From contig WRGP01000135.1 of the NCBI GenBank assembly GCA_009787135.1, forward strand, positions 1 to 6,677: DNA of 6,677 bases, read 5' to 3'. Below are positions 1 through 6,564 of the stretch, in pieces. This stretch comes from Bacillota bacterium (GTDB lineage: Bacteria; Bacillota; Clostridia; Christensenellales; Aristaeellaceae). Each line of letters starts with the position of its first letter. Position 1 is the stretch's first letter. The notes beneath the pieces are model-generated. The model was not told where the DNA came from. It searched no databases and saw only the letters and a list, made by a program, of their open reading frames with translations. Made by a program: the position numbers and the translations under genes.

Positions 1-1
1 C

Positions 2-280
2 ATTGAGGGGGAGGCGCTGCTGCTCAGCCTGGATCTGGCGGGCATCGCGGCGTCCAGCGGTTCCGCCTGCACGTCCGGCTCGCTGGATCCGTCCCATGTG
101 CTTTTGGCCATCGGCCTGCCGCACGAGATCGCGCACGGGTCCCTGCGGCTGACGCTGGGCGACTTTACGACGGAGGAAGAGGTCGCGTACACGCTTGAAA
201 AGCTGCCGGAAATCGTCTCGCGCCTGCGCGATATGTCGCCGCTGTTTATCCAGCACAAAGGAGGAGAGATTCTTGTATAG
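2..280 (+). CDS. nifS: Cysteine desulfurase NifS/IscS, C-terminal part (5' end outside window)
   Basis: This is the last 92 residues of a PLP-dependent cysteine desulfurase, which converts L-cysteine to L-alanine and passes the sulfur, as a persulfide on its own cysteine, to the cluster scaffold in the cytoplasm. The reading frame is open from the window edge to a TAG at 278-280. The fragment contains the group I active-site loop SSGSACTSGSLDPSHVL, with the catalytic Cys encoded at 68-70. It then has GLPHEIAHGSLRLTLG, whose Arg matches the family's substrate-carboxylate-binding arginine, and the usual TEEEV...LPEIV.RLR.MSPL tail. The long cysteine loop ending in SGS rather than a short SufS-type loop argues for NifS/IscS. 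The scaffold gene overlaps its stop codon by 8 nt, which suggests translational coupling. PLP lysine and N-terminal half lie outside the window. The assignment is secure; nifS versus iscS is only a naming choice. Confidence 0.96.
   Translation: MEGEALLLSLDLAGIAASSGSACTSGSLDPSHVLLAIGLPHEIAHGSLRLTLGDFTTEEEVAYTLEKLPEIVSRLRDMSPLFIQHKGGEILV
257..264 (+). promoter_or_regulatory. Ribosome binding site for the NifU/IscU scaffold (decides TTG start)
   Basis: AAAGGAGG lies inside the last codons of the desulfurase gene and ends 8 nt before the TTG at 273. This near-perfect Shine-Dalgarno at ideal spacing is why the TTG is preferred over an ATG at 195 or the internal ATG at 291. Confidence 0.85.
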
Positions 281-647
281 CGAAAAGGTTATGAACCACT
301 TTGAGAACCCGCGCAACGTGGGAGAGATGGAGGACGCCAGCGGCGTTGGCACCGTGGGCAACGCCAAGTGCGGGGACATCATGCGGATGTACATCAAGGT
401 CGAGGACAATGTCATCAAGGACGTGAAGTTCAAGACCTTTGGGTGCGGGGCCGCGATCGCCACCAGCAGCATGGCCACGGAAATGGTCAAGGGCAAGACG
501 CTGGATGAGGCGCTTCAGCTCACCAACAAGGCCGTGGCGGAGGCGCTGGACGGGCTGCCGCCCGTCAAAATGCACTGTTCGCTGCTGGCTGAGGAAGCGA
601 TCAAGGCCGCGATTGAGGATTATCTCTCAAAGCACCCCAAGGGGTAA
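273..647 (+). CDS. nifU: Iron-sulfur cluster assembly scaffold NifU/IscU
   Basis: A 124-residue, single-domain scaffold on which a [2Fe-2S] or [4Fe-4S] cluster is built from NifS-derived sulfur before transfer to apoproteins. The start is set at TTG 273. It gives the canonical N-terminus (M)YSEKVMNHFENPRNVGE and has a strong SD 8 nt upstream. A longer reading from ATG 195 would add 26 residues with no family resemblance. The three ligand cysteines are present as Cys33 (KCGD, with the conserved Asp35), Cys58 (FGCGAAIA) and Cys102 (MHCS, preceded by His101). LPPVK at 95-99 matches the motif that HscA chaperones recognise in proteobacterial IscU. The 18-21 residue insertion typical of SufU is absent, so this is the Isc/NifU type. 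The gene overlaps nifS by 8 nt, and the next gene starts 6 nt after its stop, so all three probably share a transcript. In many clostridia the next gene is the tRNA thiolase mnmA, which is not present here. Confidence 0.95.
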   Translation: MYSEKVMNHFENPRNVGEMEDASGVGTVGNAKCGDIMRMYIKVEDNVIKDVKFKTFGCGAAIATSSMATEMVKGKTLDEALQLTNKAVAEALDGLPPVKMHCSLLAEEAIKAAIEDYLSKHPKG

Positions 648-653
648 GCCGTT

Positions 654-2567
654 ATGATAGGATATGCTGTACTGCTGATATACCTGGCCGCGGGCCTCTT
701 CTGCGCGCGCGTGATACTTTATGATAAGCCGCCTCTGCTTCGGGCATGGCTTGGGCTTTCTTTGGGCGTGCTGCTGCTCATGTGGCTCCCGGCGCTGGCC
801 GCGTTTTTTGTCCGCTTTACGCCGCTGGCGGAGGGTGTCGCCCTTGTGCTGCTGGCGTTGATCACCTGCGGGGCCGTGCTGTGGCGGCGGAAGCATCCAT
901 GCACGGTGAAGCCCTTTGAAGAATCCGACCGCAAAATGCTCATAGCGCTCTTATGCTTTGCGGGGCCGCTGACGATCCTGTCCGCCTATTTGCAGCACAC
1001 GCATACGCTGCGCGAGGTGGACGGGGCGCTGCACGTGGGGCAATCCACGTACGGCGATCTGTGCATGCACTTATCCATCGTAACCGGGATTCGCGGTTCC
1101 GGCCTGCCGGCGGAATATACTATTCTGCCCGGCAACACGCTTGGATACCCGCTTCTCACGGACACGATGAGCACGTCGCTGTATTTGCTGGGCATGCCGC
1201 TGCGCATGGCCCTCATCGTGCCGGGGACGCTGATGTCCGCGCTGGTGTACATGGGGTATCTGCTGCTGGCGCGGACGATGACGGGCAAAACTTCGGCGGC
1301 GCTGCTGGCGGGCGGCTTGCTGTTCCTCAATGGCGGATTGGGTTTTTTGTACAATTTTGACCTGGCTGGCAGCGATTTTTCCAAGATTCGCGAGATTTTT
1401 ACGGGGTATTACCAGACGCCGGCAAACCTGCCGGATGTAAATCTGCGCTGGTCCAACCTGATCGCTGATTTGCTGCTGCCCCAGCGAACCTTTCTGGGCG
1501 GGTGGACGCTGCTGCTGCCCGCGCTGTATTTGGGCCGGGAGGCGTTTCAAACCAAGGCGCGGCGTATGTTCCTGCTGACGGCGCTGTTTGGCGCGGCCCT
1601 TCCGCTCGTTCATACGCATTCCTTTCTCGCGCTGGCGCTTTATAGCGCGGCCGCGCTTTGCTATACGTTTTTTAGAGACAAGGCGGAACGCCGCATGCTG
1701 CTCACCGGCGCTGGGCTCTATTTGGGGATCGTGGCGGTCCTGGCCGTGCCGCAGCTCATGGCGTTTACCATGCGGCAGGCGACAAACGAAGGATTTATCA
1801 GCTTCCATGTAGGCTGGGTCAACCATGAAAACGGCAGGTTTATCGACTTTCCGCCGTGGTTTTGGCTGAAAAACATCGGCCTGCCGCTGATCGCGATCCT
1901 GTGCGCGCATCTGGATGGCAAGAAGCGCGATCGGATGGACATCATCGGCGGAGCCCTGATCTTCCTCGTCGCGGATACGATTCAGTTCCAACCCCTTGCC
2001 TATGACAACAACAAGCTGTTTTATGTCTGGTTCCTGCTGGCGCTGCCCGCGGCCGCGGCCTGGTGCGTGTCGCTGTTTCGGCGGATGGAGGGGAGGCGCA
2101 GCCGCGTGCTGCTGGCCGCGCTGTTCGTGACAGGCTCTACGCTCTCCGGTGGGCTGTCCCTCGCCCGCGAGGTACTCTCCGATTACCAGCTTTTTTCCCG
2201 GGAGGAGGCGAAGATGGGCGCGTACATTGAGAAGAATACAGCCCCTGACGCCATGTTCCTCACGGGCACGCATCACAACAATCCGGTCTACGCGCTGGCG
2301 GGCCGGAAGGTCGTGTGCGGGCCTTCGCTGTTCCTGCACTGGCATGGGCTTGACTATGCCTTGCGGGAAAACGACGTGAAGCGCTTTTACAGCGACCCGG
2401 AAGGAAACCTTGATTTGCTTGCCGGGTATGATGTCAGGTATATCGTGTTGGGCTGGGCGGAGCGCTATGGAATGCAAACGGACGAGGAGGCGCTGGAAAG
2501 GCTGTTCGAGACGGTGTATGACGATGGGGAAGGAATGAAGATATACACGGCGGATAGGGCGAAATAA
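654..2567 (+). CDS. Polytopic membrane protein resembling GT-C glycosyltransferases
   Basis: A 637-residue integral membrane protein with roughly 12-14 hydrophobic spans. Clear ones are at about residues 4-22, 28-53, 60-77, 95-113, 184-206, 213-233, 303-340, 347-370, 401-420, 455-475 and 484-503. A soluble tail of about 125 residues follows. The layout suits the GT-C fold: an acidic first large loop (EVDG at 121-124, then YGDLCMH at 133-139) followed by an ILPGNTLGYPLLTD stretch (157-170). Further motifs are LLPQRTFLGGW (274-284), HTHSF (320-324) and QPLAYDNNKLFYVW (446-459). The tail contains HNNPVYALAGR and LHWHGLDYALRENDV. GT-C enzymes typically move a sugar from a polyprenyl-phosphate donor to an extracytoplasmic acceptor; substrate and activity here are inference only. 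The start ATG has AAGGGG 9 nt upstream and lies 6 nt after the scaffold stop, implying co-transcription. No signal peptidase site is evident; the first span would act as a signal anchor. It could instead be a non-catalytic GT-C-like protein. Confidence 0.8.
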   Translation: MIGYAVLLIYLAAGLFCARVILYDKPPLLRAWLGLSLGVLLLMWLPALAAFFVRFTPLAEGVALVLLALITCGAVLWRRKHPCTVKPFEESDRKMLIALLCFAGPLTILSAYLQHTHTLREVDGALHVGQSTYGDLCMHLSIVTGIRGSGLPAEYTILPGNTLGYPLLTDTMSTSLYLLGMPLRMALIVPGTLMSALVYMGYLLLARTMTGKTSAALLAGGLLFLNGGLGFLYNFDLAGSDFSKIREIFTGYYQTPANLPDVNLRWSNLIADLLLPQRTFLGGWTLLLPALYLGREAFQTKARRMFLLTALFGAALPLVHTHSFLALALYSAAALCYTFFRDKAERRMLLTGAGLYLGIVAVLAVPQLMAFTMRQATNEGFISFHVGWVNHENGRFIDFPPWFWLKNIGLPLIAILCAHLDGKKRDRMDIIGGALIFLVADTIQFQPLAYDNNKLFYVWFLLALPAAAAWCVSLFRRMEGRRSRVLLAALFVTGSTLSGGLSLAREVLSDYQLFSREEAKMGAYIEKNTAPDAMFLTGTHHNNPVYALAGRKVVCGPSLFLHWHGLDYALRENDVKRFYSDPEGNLDLLAGYDVRYIVLGWAERYGMQTDEEALERLFETVYDDGEGMKIYTADRAK

Positions 2568-2571
2568 GCGC

Positions 2572-2590
2572 AAGAATTGACAGCATTCTT
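2572..2590. repeat. Short inverted repeat overlapping the lysA -35 element
   Basis: AAGAAT (2572-2577) and ATTCTT (2585-2590) are perfect 6-bp inverted arms around a 7-bp centre that contains most of TTGACA. The position is what one would expect for a repressor operator, but the arms are short and A+T-rich, so chance cannot be excluded. It is not a convincing terminator: there is no G+C-rich stem and no following T run. Confidence 0.35.
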
Positions 2591-2606
2591 CCGGCAATGA
2601 TATACT
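2577..2606 (+). promoter_or_regulatory. Predicted sigma-A promoter for the lysA operon
   Basis: The -35 hexamer TTGACA (2577-2582) matches consensus exactly. An 18-nt spacer follows, then TATACT (2601-2606), which is one mismatch from TATAAT and is preceded by TG one base upstream (2598-2599), making an extended -10. Transcription should begin near 2612-2614, leaving an untranslated leader of about 30 nt. That is too short for a riboswitch or attenuator, so no lysine riboswitch is encoded in this leader. The upstream gene ends at 2567, so the promoter lies in the only sizeable gap before the second gene block. Confidence 0.82.
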
Positions 2607-2643
2607 ACGCTGACGGAAAAAAGGAAAGAGCGGGGGATGAGGC

Positions 2644-3954
2644 ATGCTGTTACGGGACGGGCTTGTCGTCGGCGCGAAAGGCCACCTATTCATCGGCGGA
2701 TGCGACGCGGTGGAACTGGCAAACGAATATGGAACGCCGCTGTACGTGATGGACGAGATATATCTGCGGGGCATGTGCAAAGCGTTTATAAGCGCGATGA
2801 AGCGCTGCGCGCCGGAGGGCATGGTCTTTTATGCCTCCAAGGCGTTTTTATGCACGGCGATGTGCAAAATCATCCGGGGAGAGGGCATGGGCTTAGACGT
2901 GGTATCCGGCGGGGAGCTGTACACAGCCCTGAAAGCGGGATTTCCCATGGACCGCGTGACGTTCCATGGCAACTGCAAGACCCAAGGGGAAATCCGCATG
3001 GCGGTGGAAGTGGGCGTGGGGCGCGTTGTGGTAGACAATCACAGCGAAATTCCCTTCCTGCAGGAGATCGCGCAATCGCTGGACAAGCGGGTAAACGTGC
3101 TGATCCGCCTGAACCCCGGGATTTCGGTGGACTCGCATGAGGCCGTGCGGACAGGCGCGGCCGACAGCAAATTTGGCCTCGGCATAGACGACGGCGAGGC
3201 GCTTATCGCGGTGAAGATGATCGCGGGATGCGCAAATTTGTCGCTCACAGGGGTGCATACGCACATCGGCTCACAGATTTTTGACATGGCGCCGTATAAG
3301 AAGGCCGTGGACAGGCTGACGGATTTTATGACGCTCGCCTCCGTGGTAACGGGCGCGGAGCTTCATGAACTCGTCATAGGCGGGGGGTTTGGCGTGCGGT
3401 ATACGCGGGAGGACCCGCCCACCATGGATCCCGAGGAGGTGGTGATGACCATCGCGCGGGAGACGGAGCGCCAGGCGGCCCGCAAGGGCATGCGCGTGCC
3501 GCGGCTCATCCTGGAACCGGGCCGCATCATCGTGGCTGAGGCGGGCGTGATGCTTTATACGGTCGGCTCCATAAAGGAAATCGCGGGCGTGCGCACCTAT
3601 GTCGGGGTGGACGGCGGCATGGCGGACAACCCGCGCGTGGAGCTTTACGGCGCCAAATACGAGGCGCTGCTGGCCAACCGCGCGGGGGAAAAGGCGGCGG
3701 GAACGTATGCCGTCGCGGGGCGCTCTTGCGAGACGGACGTGCTGGGCTATGATTTCAAGCTTCCGCCGCCCAAGGTGGGCGATATCCTCGCCGTGCCCAC
3801 CGCGGGCGCGTACCAGTACGCCATGGCCAGCAACTACAACCGCGTGCCGGTGCCCGCCGTGGTGATGGCGCATTACGGAAAGTCCGGCCTCATCGTCGCG
3901 AGGCAGCGCTATGAGGACATTGCGCAATATGACCGGGTACCCTCCTGGCTATAA
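2644..3954 (+). CDS. lysA: Diaminopimelate decarboxylase LysA
   Basis: A 436-residue cytoplasmic PLP enzyme of fold type III (alanine racemase-like barrel), full length for the family. It decarboxylates meso-2,6-diaminopimelate to L-lysine, the last step of lysine synthesis. The PLP lysine is Lys66 in FYASKAF. Other signatures are LDVVSGGELYTALKAGFP, HTHIGSQ (205-211), the phosphate-binding GGGFG (246-250), EPGR (291-294), SCETD (361-365) and TAGAYQYAMASNYN (386-399), where Tyr390 is the expected PLP contact. The usual CESGD/CESSD motif reads CETD here, one residue shorter. An in-frame TGA at 2638 means ATG 2644 is the most upstream possible start; GGGGG at 2632-2636 is a modest SD. A second ATG at 2637 is in another frame. 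The gene follows a strong predicted promoter and lies 15 nt before the radical SAM gene, so it probably leads the operon. A related arginine or ornithine decarboxylase is less likely given the motif set. Confidence 0.95.
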   Translation: MLLRDGLVVGAKGHLFIGGCDAVELANEYGTPLYVMDEIYLRGMCKAFISAMKRCAPEGMVFYASKAFLCTAMCKIIRGEGMGLDVVSGGELYTALKAGFPMDRVTFHGNCKTQGEIRMAVEVGVGRVVVDNHSEIPFLQEIAQSLDKRVNVLIRLNPGISVDSHEAVRTGAADSKFGLGIDDGEALIAVKMIAGCANLSLTGVHTHIGSQIFDMAPYKKAVDRLTDFMTLASVVTGAELHELVIGGGFGVRYTREDPPTMDPEEVVMTIARETERQAARKGMRVPRLILEPGRIIVAEAGVMLYTVGSIKEIAGVRTYVGVDGGMADNPRVELYGAKYEALLANRAGEKAAGTYAVAGRSCETDVLGYDFKLPPPKVGDILAVPTAGAYQYAMASNYNRVPVPAVVMAHYGKSGLIVARQRYEDIAQYDRVPSWL

Positions 3955-3969
3955 GGAACTGAGGCGCAT

Positions 3970-5811
3970 ATGGAAACAGCGGCGCGCGTGGACGCGCTTT
4001 TGGACAGCGTGCAGAGGCCCGCGAGGTACATCGGCGGCGAGATGAACGCGGCGGCAAAGCCTTGGGAGGCGGCCGCCGTGCGCTTTGCCCTGTGCTTTCC
4101 GGACACGTACGAGGTGGGCATGTCGCACCTGGGCATGAAAATCCTCTATGAAATCGTGAACAGCCGTCCCGATACCCTGTGCGAAAGGATCTTCGCGCCA
4201 TGGGTGGATATGGCGGATCTGATGCGCGGCCGGGGCGTGCCGCTTTTCTCGCTGGAATCAAGGCGGCCGGCGCGCGATTTTGATGTCGTGGGTTTCACGC
4301 TGCAATACGAGCTGTGTTATACGTCCGTCCTTGCCATGCTGGATCTGGCGGGCATCCCGCTTGAAACGAAGGATCGGGGAAACGGGGATCCCATCGTCAT
4401 CGCGGGCGGGCCGTGCGCGTTCAACCCAGAGCCGCTGCACGCGTTTATCGACGCGTTTTGCCTGGGGGATGGGGAAGAGCTCATAGGGGAGGTCCTGGAT
4501 GCCGTCAGGGCGGCGAAGGCCGCGGGGGAGGACCGGCTGGCGTGCCTGTCTCGTCTCGCGGCGGTCGAAGGCGTATACATACCGGCATTCTATGAAGCGA
4601 CATATCAGACCGACGGCCGGCTTGATTCTTTTGAGCCCAAGCGCGCCGAGGCGAAAGCGATTCTCCGCAAGCGCGTTGTGGCGAATTTGGACGCCGCGCC
4701 GTTCCCCCAAAGGTTCATCGTGCCTTTTCAGGAGATCGTGCACGACCGGATCATGCTTGAAATCATGCGCGGGTGCACGCGCGGCTGCCGCTTCTGTCAG
4801 GCGGGCATGCTCTACCGCCCTGTCCGCGAGCGGGGCGTGGATACGCTGCTCTCGCTCGCGGAAAAGCTTCTTGCGTCCACCGGCTATGAGGAAATGTCGC
4901 TTTCCTCCCTTTCCACAGGCGACTACACGCGCCTTGAGGCGCTTGTCCGGCGGCTTTCAGACCGCTTTGAAAACAGCCGCGTCTCGCTGTCGCTACCGTC
5001 GCTGCGGCTGGACAAGGATCTGCATGAATCGCTGGCGCTGGCGCAAAAGGTGCGCAAGGGCAGCCTGACCTTCGCGCCGGAGGCCGGTACCCAGCGACTT
5101 CGGGATGTGATCAACAAGGGCGTATCGGAGGAAGATCTTCTCCGAACCGCAAGGGACGCGTTCGCGGCCGGAAACGGGGCCGTCAAACTCTACTTCATGA
5201 TCGGCCTCCCGACAGAGACGGACGAGGACATTGACGGCATCGTCCGGTCCGCGCGCCTTGTCTCGGACGAATATTTCAAAATTCCCAAAGGGGAGCGGCC
5301 GCGCGGCCTCCGCGTCTCGGTCAGCGTTTCCTCCTTTGTTCCCAAACCCTTTACGCCCTTTCAATGGGCGGCGCAGGACACGATGGAAAGGCTGCGGGAA
5401 AAGCAAAACCGCCTGCGGGCCGGCCTGAAGGCCGTCAAAGGCGCGGCCTTCCACTGGCACGACCCGCAGGCGTCGTTTCTGGAAGCATGCTTCAGCCGCG
5501 GGGATAGGCGGCTATCCGGGGTGCTGCTGGAAGCGTGGCGGCGTGGCTGCCGGTTTGACGGTTGGTCCGAGCAGTTCCGGTTTGACACGTGGATGGAGGC
5601 GTTTGCCGCCTGTGGGCTCGACCCTGCCTTCTACGCAAACAGAGAGCGAGCGGGGGAGGAGCTGCTGCCCTGGGCGTTTATCGGCGCGGGCGTGACGCAA
5701 GCATACCTGTGGGAAGAAAGGGCGCGCTCCCTGGCCGCGGAGGTCACCAAAGACTGCCGGGAGTCCTGCAACGGCTGCGGCCTTATGGAGGTGTGCTTCC
5801 CATGCGCATGA
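3970..5811 (+). CDS. TIGR03960-type radical SAM protein with B12-binding-like N-terminal domain
   Basis: A 613-residue protein matching the conserved TIGR03960 family by eye. Residues about 16-35 carry the opening VQRPARYIGGEMN. A Rossmann-like, B12-binding-type domain spans about 37-195 (CFPDTYEVGMSHLGMKIL, VIAGGPCAFNPEP, GDGEE), but no DxHxxG cobalamin-ligand motif is present. The radical SAM core spans about 255-480: Cys269, Cys273 and Cys276 (GCTRGCRFC) should bind the [4Fe-4S]-SAM cluster. Downstream are SLSSLSTGDY (310-319), FAPEAGTQRLRDVINK (368-383), YFMIGLPTE (408-416) and FVPKPFTPFQW (456-466). The C-terminus has five cysteines (596, 600, 603, 609, 612) that could hold a second cluster. 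GAGG 5 nt before the ATG, and AAGGA over the lysA stop, can serve as ribosome binding sites. The reaction and substrate are unknown. It is coupled to the DUF2344 gene by overlap, and RNase G follows. In some bacteria the two are fused. Confidence 0.92.
   Translation: METAARVDALLDSVQRPARYIGGEMNAAAKPWEAAAVRFALCFPDTYEVGMSHLGMKILYEIVNSRPDTLCERIFAPWVDMADLMRGRGVPLFSLESRRPARDFDVVGFTLQYELCYTSVLAMLDLAGIPLETKDRGNGDPIVIAGGPCAFNPEPLHAFIDAFCLGDGEELIGEVLDAVRAAKAAGEDRLACLSRLAAVEGVYIPAFYEATYQTDGRLDSFEPKRAEAKAILRKRVVANLDAAPFPQRFIVPFQEIVHDRIMLEIMRGCTRGCRFCQAGMLYRPVRERGVDTLLSLAEKLLASTGYEEMSLSSLSTGDYTRLEALVRRLSDRFENSRVSLSLPSLRLDKDLHESLALAQKVRKGSLTFAPEAGTQRLRDVINKGVSEEDLLRTARDAFAAGNGAVKLYFMIGLPTETDEDIDGIVRSARLVSDEYFKIPKGERPRGLRVSVSVSSFVPKPFTPFQWAAQDTMERLREKQNRLRAGLKAVKGAAFHWHDPQASFLEACFSRGDRRLSGVLLEAWRRGCRFDGWSEQFRFDTWMEAFAACGLDPAFYANRERAGEELLPWAFIGAGVTQAYLWEERARSLAAEVTKDCRESCNGCGLMEVCFPCA
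5787..5793 (+). promoter_or_regulatory. Ribosome binding site for the DUF2344 gene
   Basis: GGAGGTG lies inside the last codons of the radical SAM gene, 8 nt before ATG 5802 and 14 nt before ATG 5808. The spacing favours 5802. The alternative 5808 start would give a classic ATGA four-base overlap and a protein two residues shorter. Confidence 0.75.
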
Positions 5812-6494
5812 TCGTGGCCTTTGAAAAGACGGAGCGCGTGCGGCATATCGGCCATCTGGACCTGCTGCGCGCCATGCAGCGGGCGCTCCGCCGCAGCGGG
5901 CTGCCCCTCCGCTATTCGCAGGGGTTCAACCCGCATGGAATGCTCTCGTTCGCCTCACCGCTGCCCGTTGGGGTGAGCGGCGCGGAGGAGCTGATGGACG
6001 CCGCGCTGGAGGCGGACGTACCGGAGGAAAAGTTTCGGGAGCGGCTCGCGCCCGCGATGCCATACTCCCTGCCGATGCTGCGCTGCCGGGCCGTCAGTGA
6101 CGCGCACCCAAAGCTCATGGCGCGGCTGCAAACGGCTTCCTATACCGCCGCCCTGCCTGTAAGCAGCGGTTCAGAGGCTATGGCGGCGTCTATTCCGGGC
6201 CTGCTGGAACGCGACGTCATCTGGGCCGTCCGCAGGACAAAGAGCGGGGAAAAATCCTGCGATATACGCCCCATGCTGCACGCGCTGGACGCGGCGGTGG
6301 GGGAAGAAGCGGTGGTTTTTGCCTGCCGCGTCTCGCTGACAGAGCGGGAGACGCTCAAGCCTACGCTGTTGCTTGAAACGCTGGCAGGGCAGGCAGGCAT
6401 TCCCTGGGAGGAGCACGCCGCTTCCGTTCGCCTCCGCCGCGAATGCCTCTACGGCGAAAAAGACCGACTGCCGGTAGCGCTGTACGATCTGTAA
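5802..6494 (+). CDS. DUF2344 / TIGR03936 radical-SAM-linked protein
   Basis: A 230-residue protein of the DUF2344 (TIGR03936, radical-SAM-associated) family, of unknown function. The diagnostic N-terminal block is intact: FEKTERVRHIGHLDLLRAM (7-25), RALRRSGLPLRYSQGFNPHG (27-46) and LSFASPLPVGVSG (48-60). The C-terminal part ends in the family-like SVRLRRECLYGEK stretch. It is rich in Arg and His and has no membrane span or signal peptide, so it is presumably cytoplasmic. Many members exist only as a fusion to, or directly behind, a TIGR03960 radical SAM protein. Here the start overlaps that gene by 10 nt, with its SD inside it, so the two are translationally coupled and probably form a complex. 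The basic conserved N-terminal block would suit RNA or nucleotide binding, but that is inference. The frame stays open upstream to 5589, but that extension lacks family resemblance and overlaps conserved radical SAM sequence. Confidence 0.9.
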   Translation: MRMIVAFEKTERVRHIGHLDLLRAMQRALRRSGLPLRYSQGFNPHGMLSFASPLPVGVSGAEELMDAALEADVPEEKFRERLAPAMPYSLPMLRCRAVSDAHPKLMARLQTASYTAALPVSSGSEAMAASIPGLLERDVIWAVRRTKSGEKSCDIRPMLHALDAAVGEEAVVFACRVSLTERETLKPTLLLETLAGQAGIPWEEHAASVRLRRECLYGEKDRLPVALYDL

Positions 6495-6557
6495 AGCTGG
6501 GCTGCACGGCGCAGGCCATGAAAAGATTCGCAGCATAGAAGGCAGACAAAGAATGTG

Positions 6558-6564
6558 AAGGGGG
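6558..6564 (+). promoter_or_regulatory. Ribosome binding site for rng
   Basis: AAGGGGG ends 6 nt before ATG 6571 and supports that start. The rest of the 76-nt gap (6495-6570) shows no clear -35/-10 pair and no terminator hairpin, so rng is likely read through from the genes before it. Confidence 0.65.

Noticed and set aside
29..46. 18-bp exact repeat shared with 4339-4356
   Set aside because: Both copies encode the same hexapeptide LDLAGI in frame, in two unrelated genes, with the preferred codons. The match stops at the edges and nothing suggests recombination.
195..272. N-terminal extension of the NifU/IscU gene from ATG 195
   Set aside because: The added residues do not resemble the family and lie wholly within nifS, while TTG 273 has the strong SD and gives the canonical N-terminus.
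635..644. CCCCAAGGGG inverted repeat at the end of the scaffold gene
   Set aside because: The 2-nt loop is too tight for a stable hairpin unless base pairs open. There is no T run, and the G half is better explained as the SD of the next gene.
2568..2643. Possible intrinsic terminator for the nifS-nifU-membrane protein operon
   Set aside because: The only stem visible is the A+T-rich AAGAAT/ATTCTT, with no G+C-rich stem and no U tract, so termination here is not supported by sequence.
1071..2822. Long open frame of 583 codons on the - strand, opposite the membrane protein and lysA start
   Set aside because: It lies antisense to a well-supported gene, crosses the lysA promoter gap, and translates to a low-complexity Gln/Arg/Pro/His-rich sequence with no recognisable motif. 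This is typical of the shadow frame in G+C-rich DNA.
4499..5068. 189-codon + strand frame inside the radical SAM gene
   Set aside because: Its product is Arg/Ser/Ala-rich with no domain, and it is fully covered by conserved TIGR03960 sequence including the CxxxCxxC motif in the true frame.
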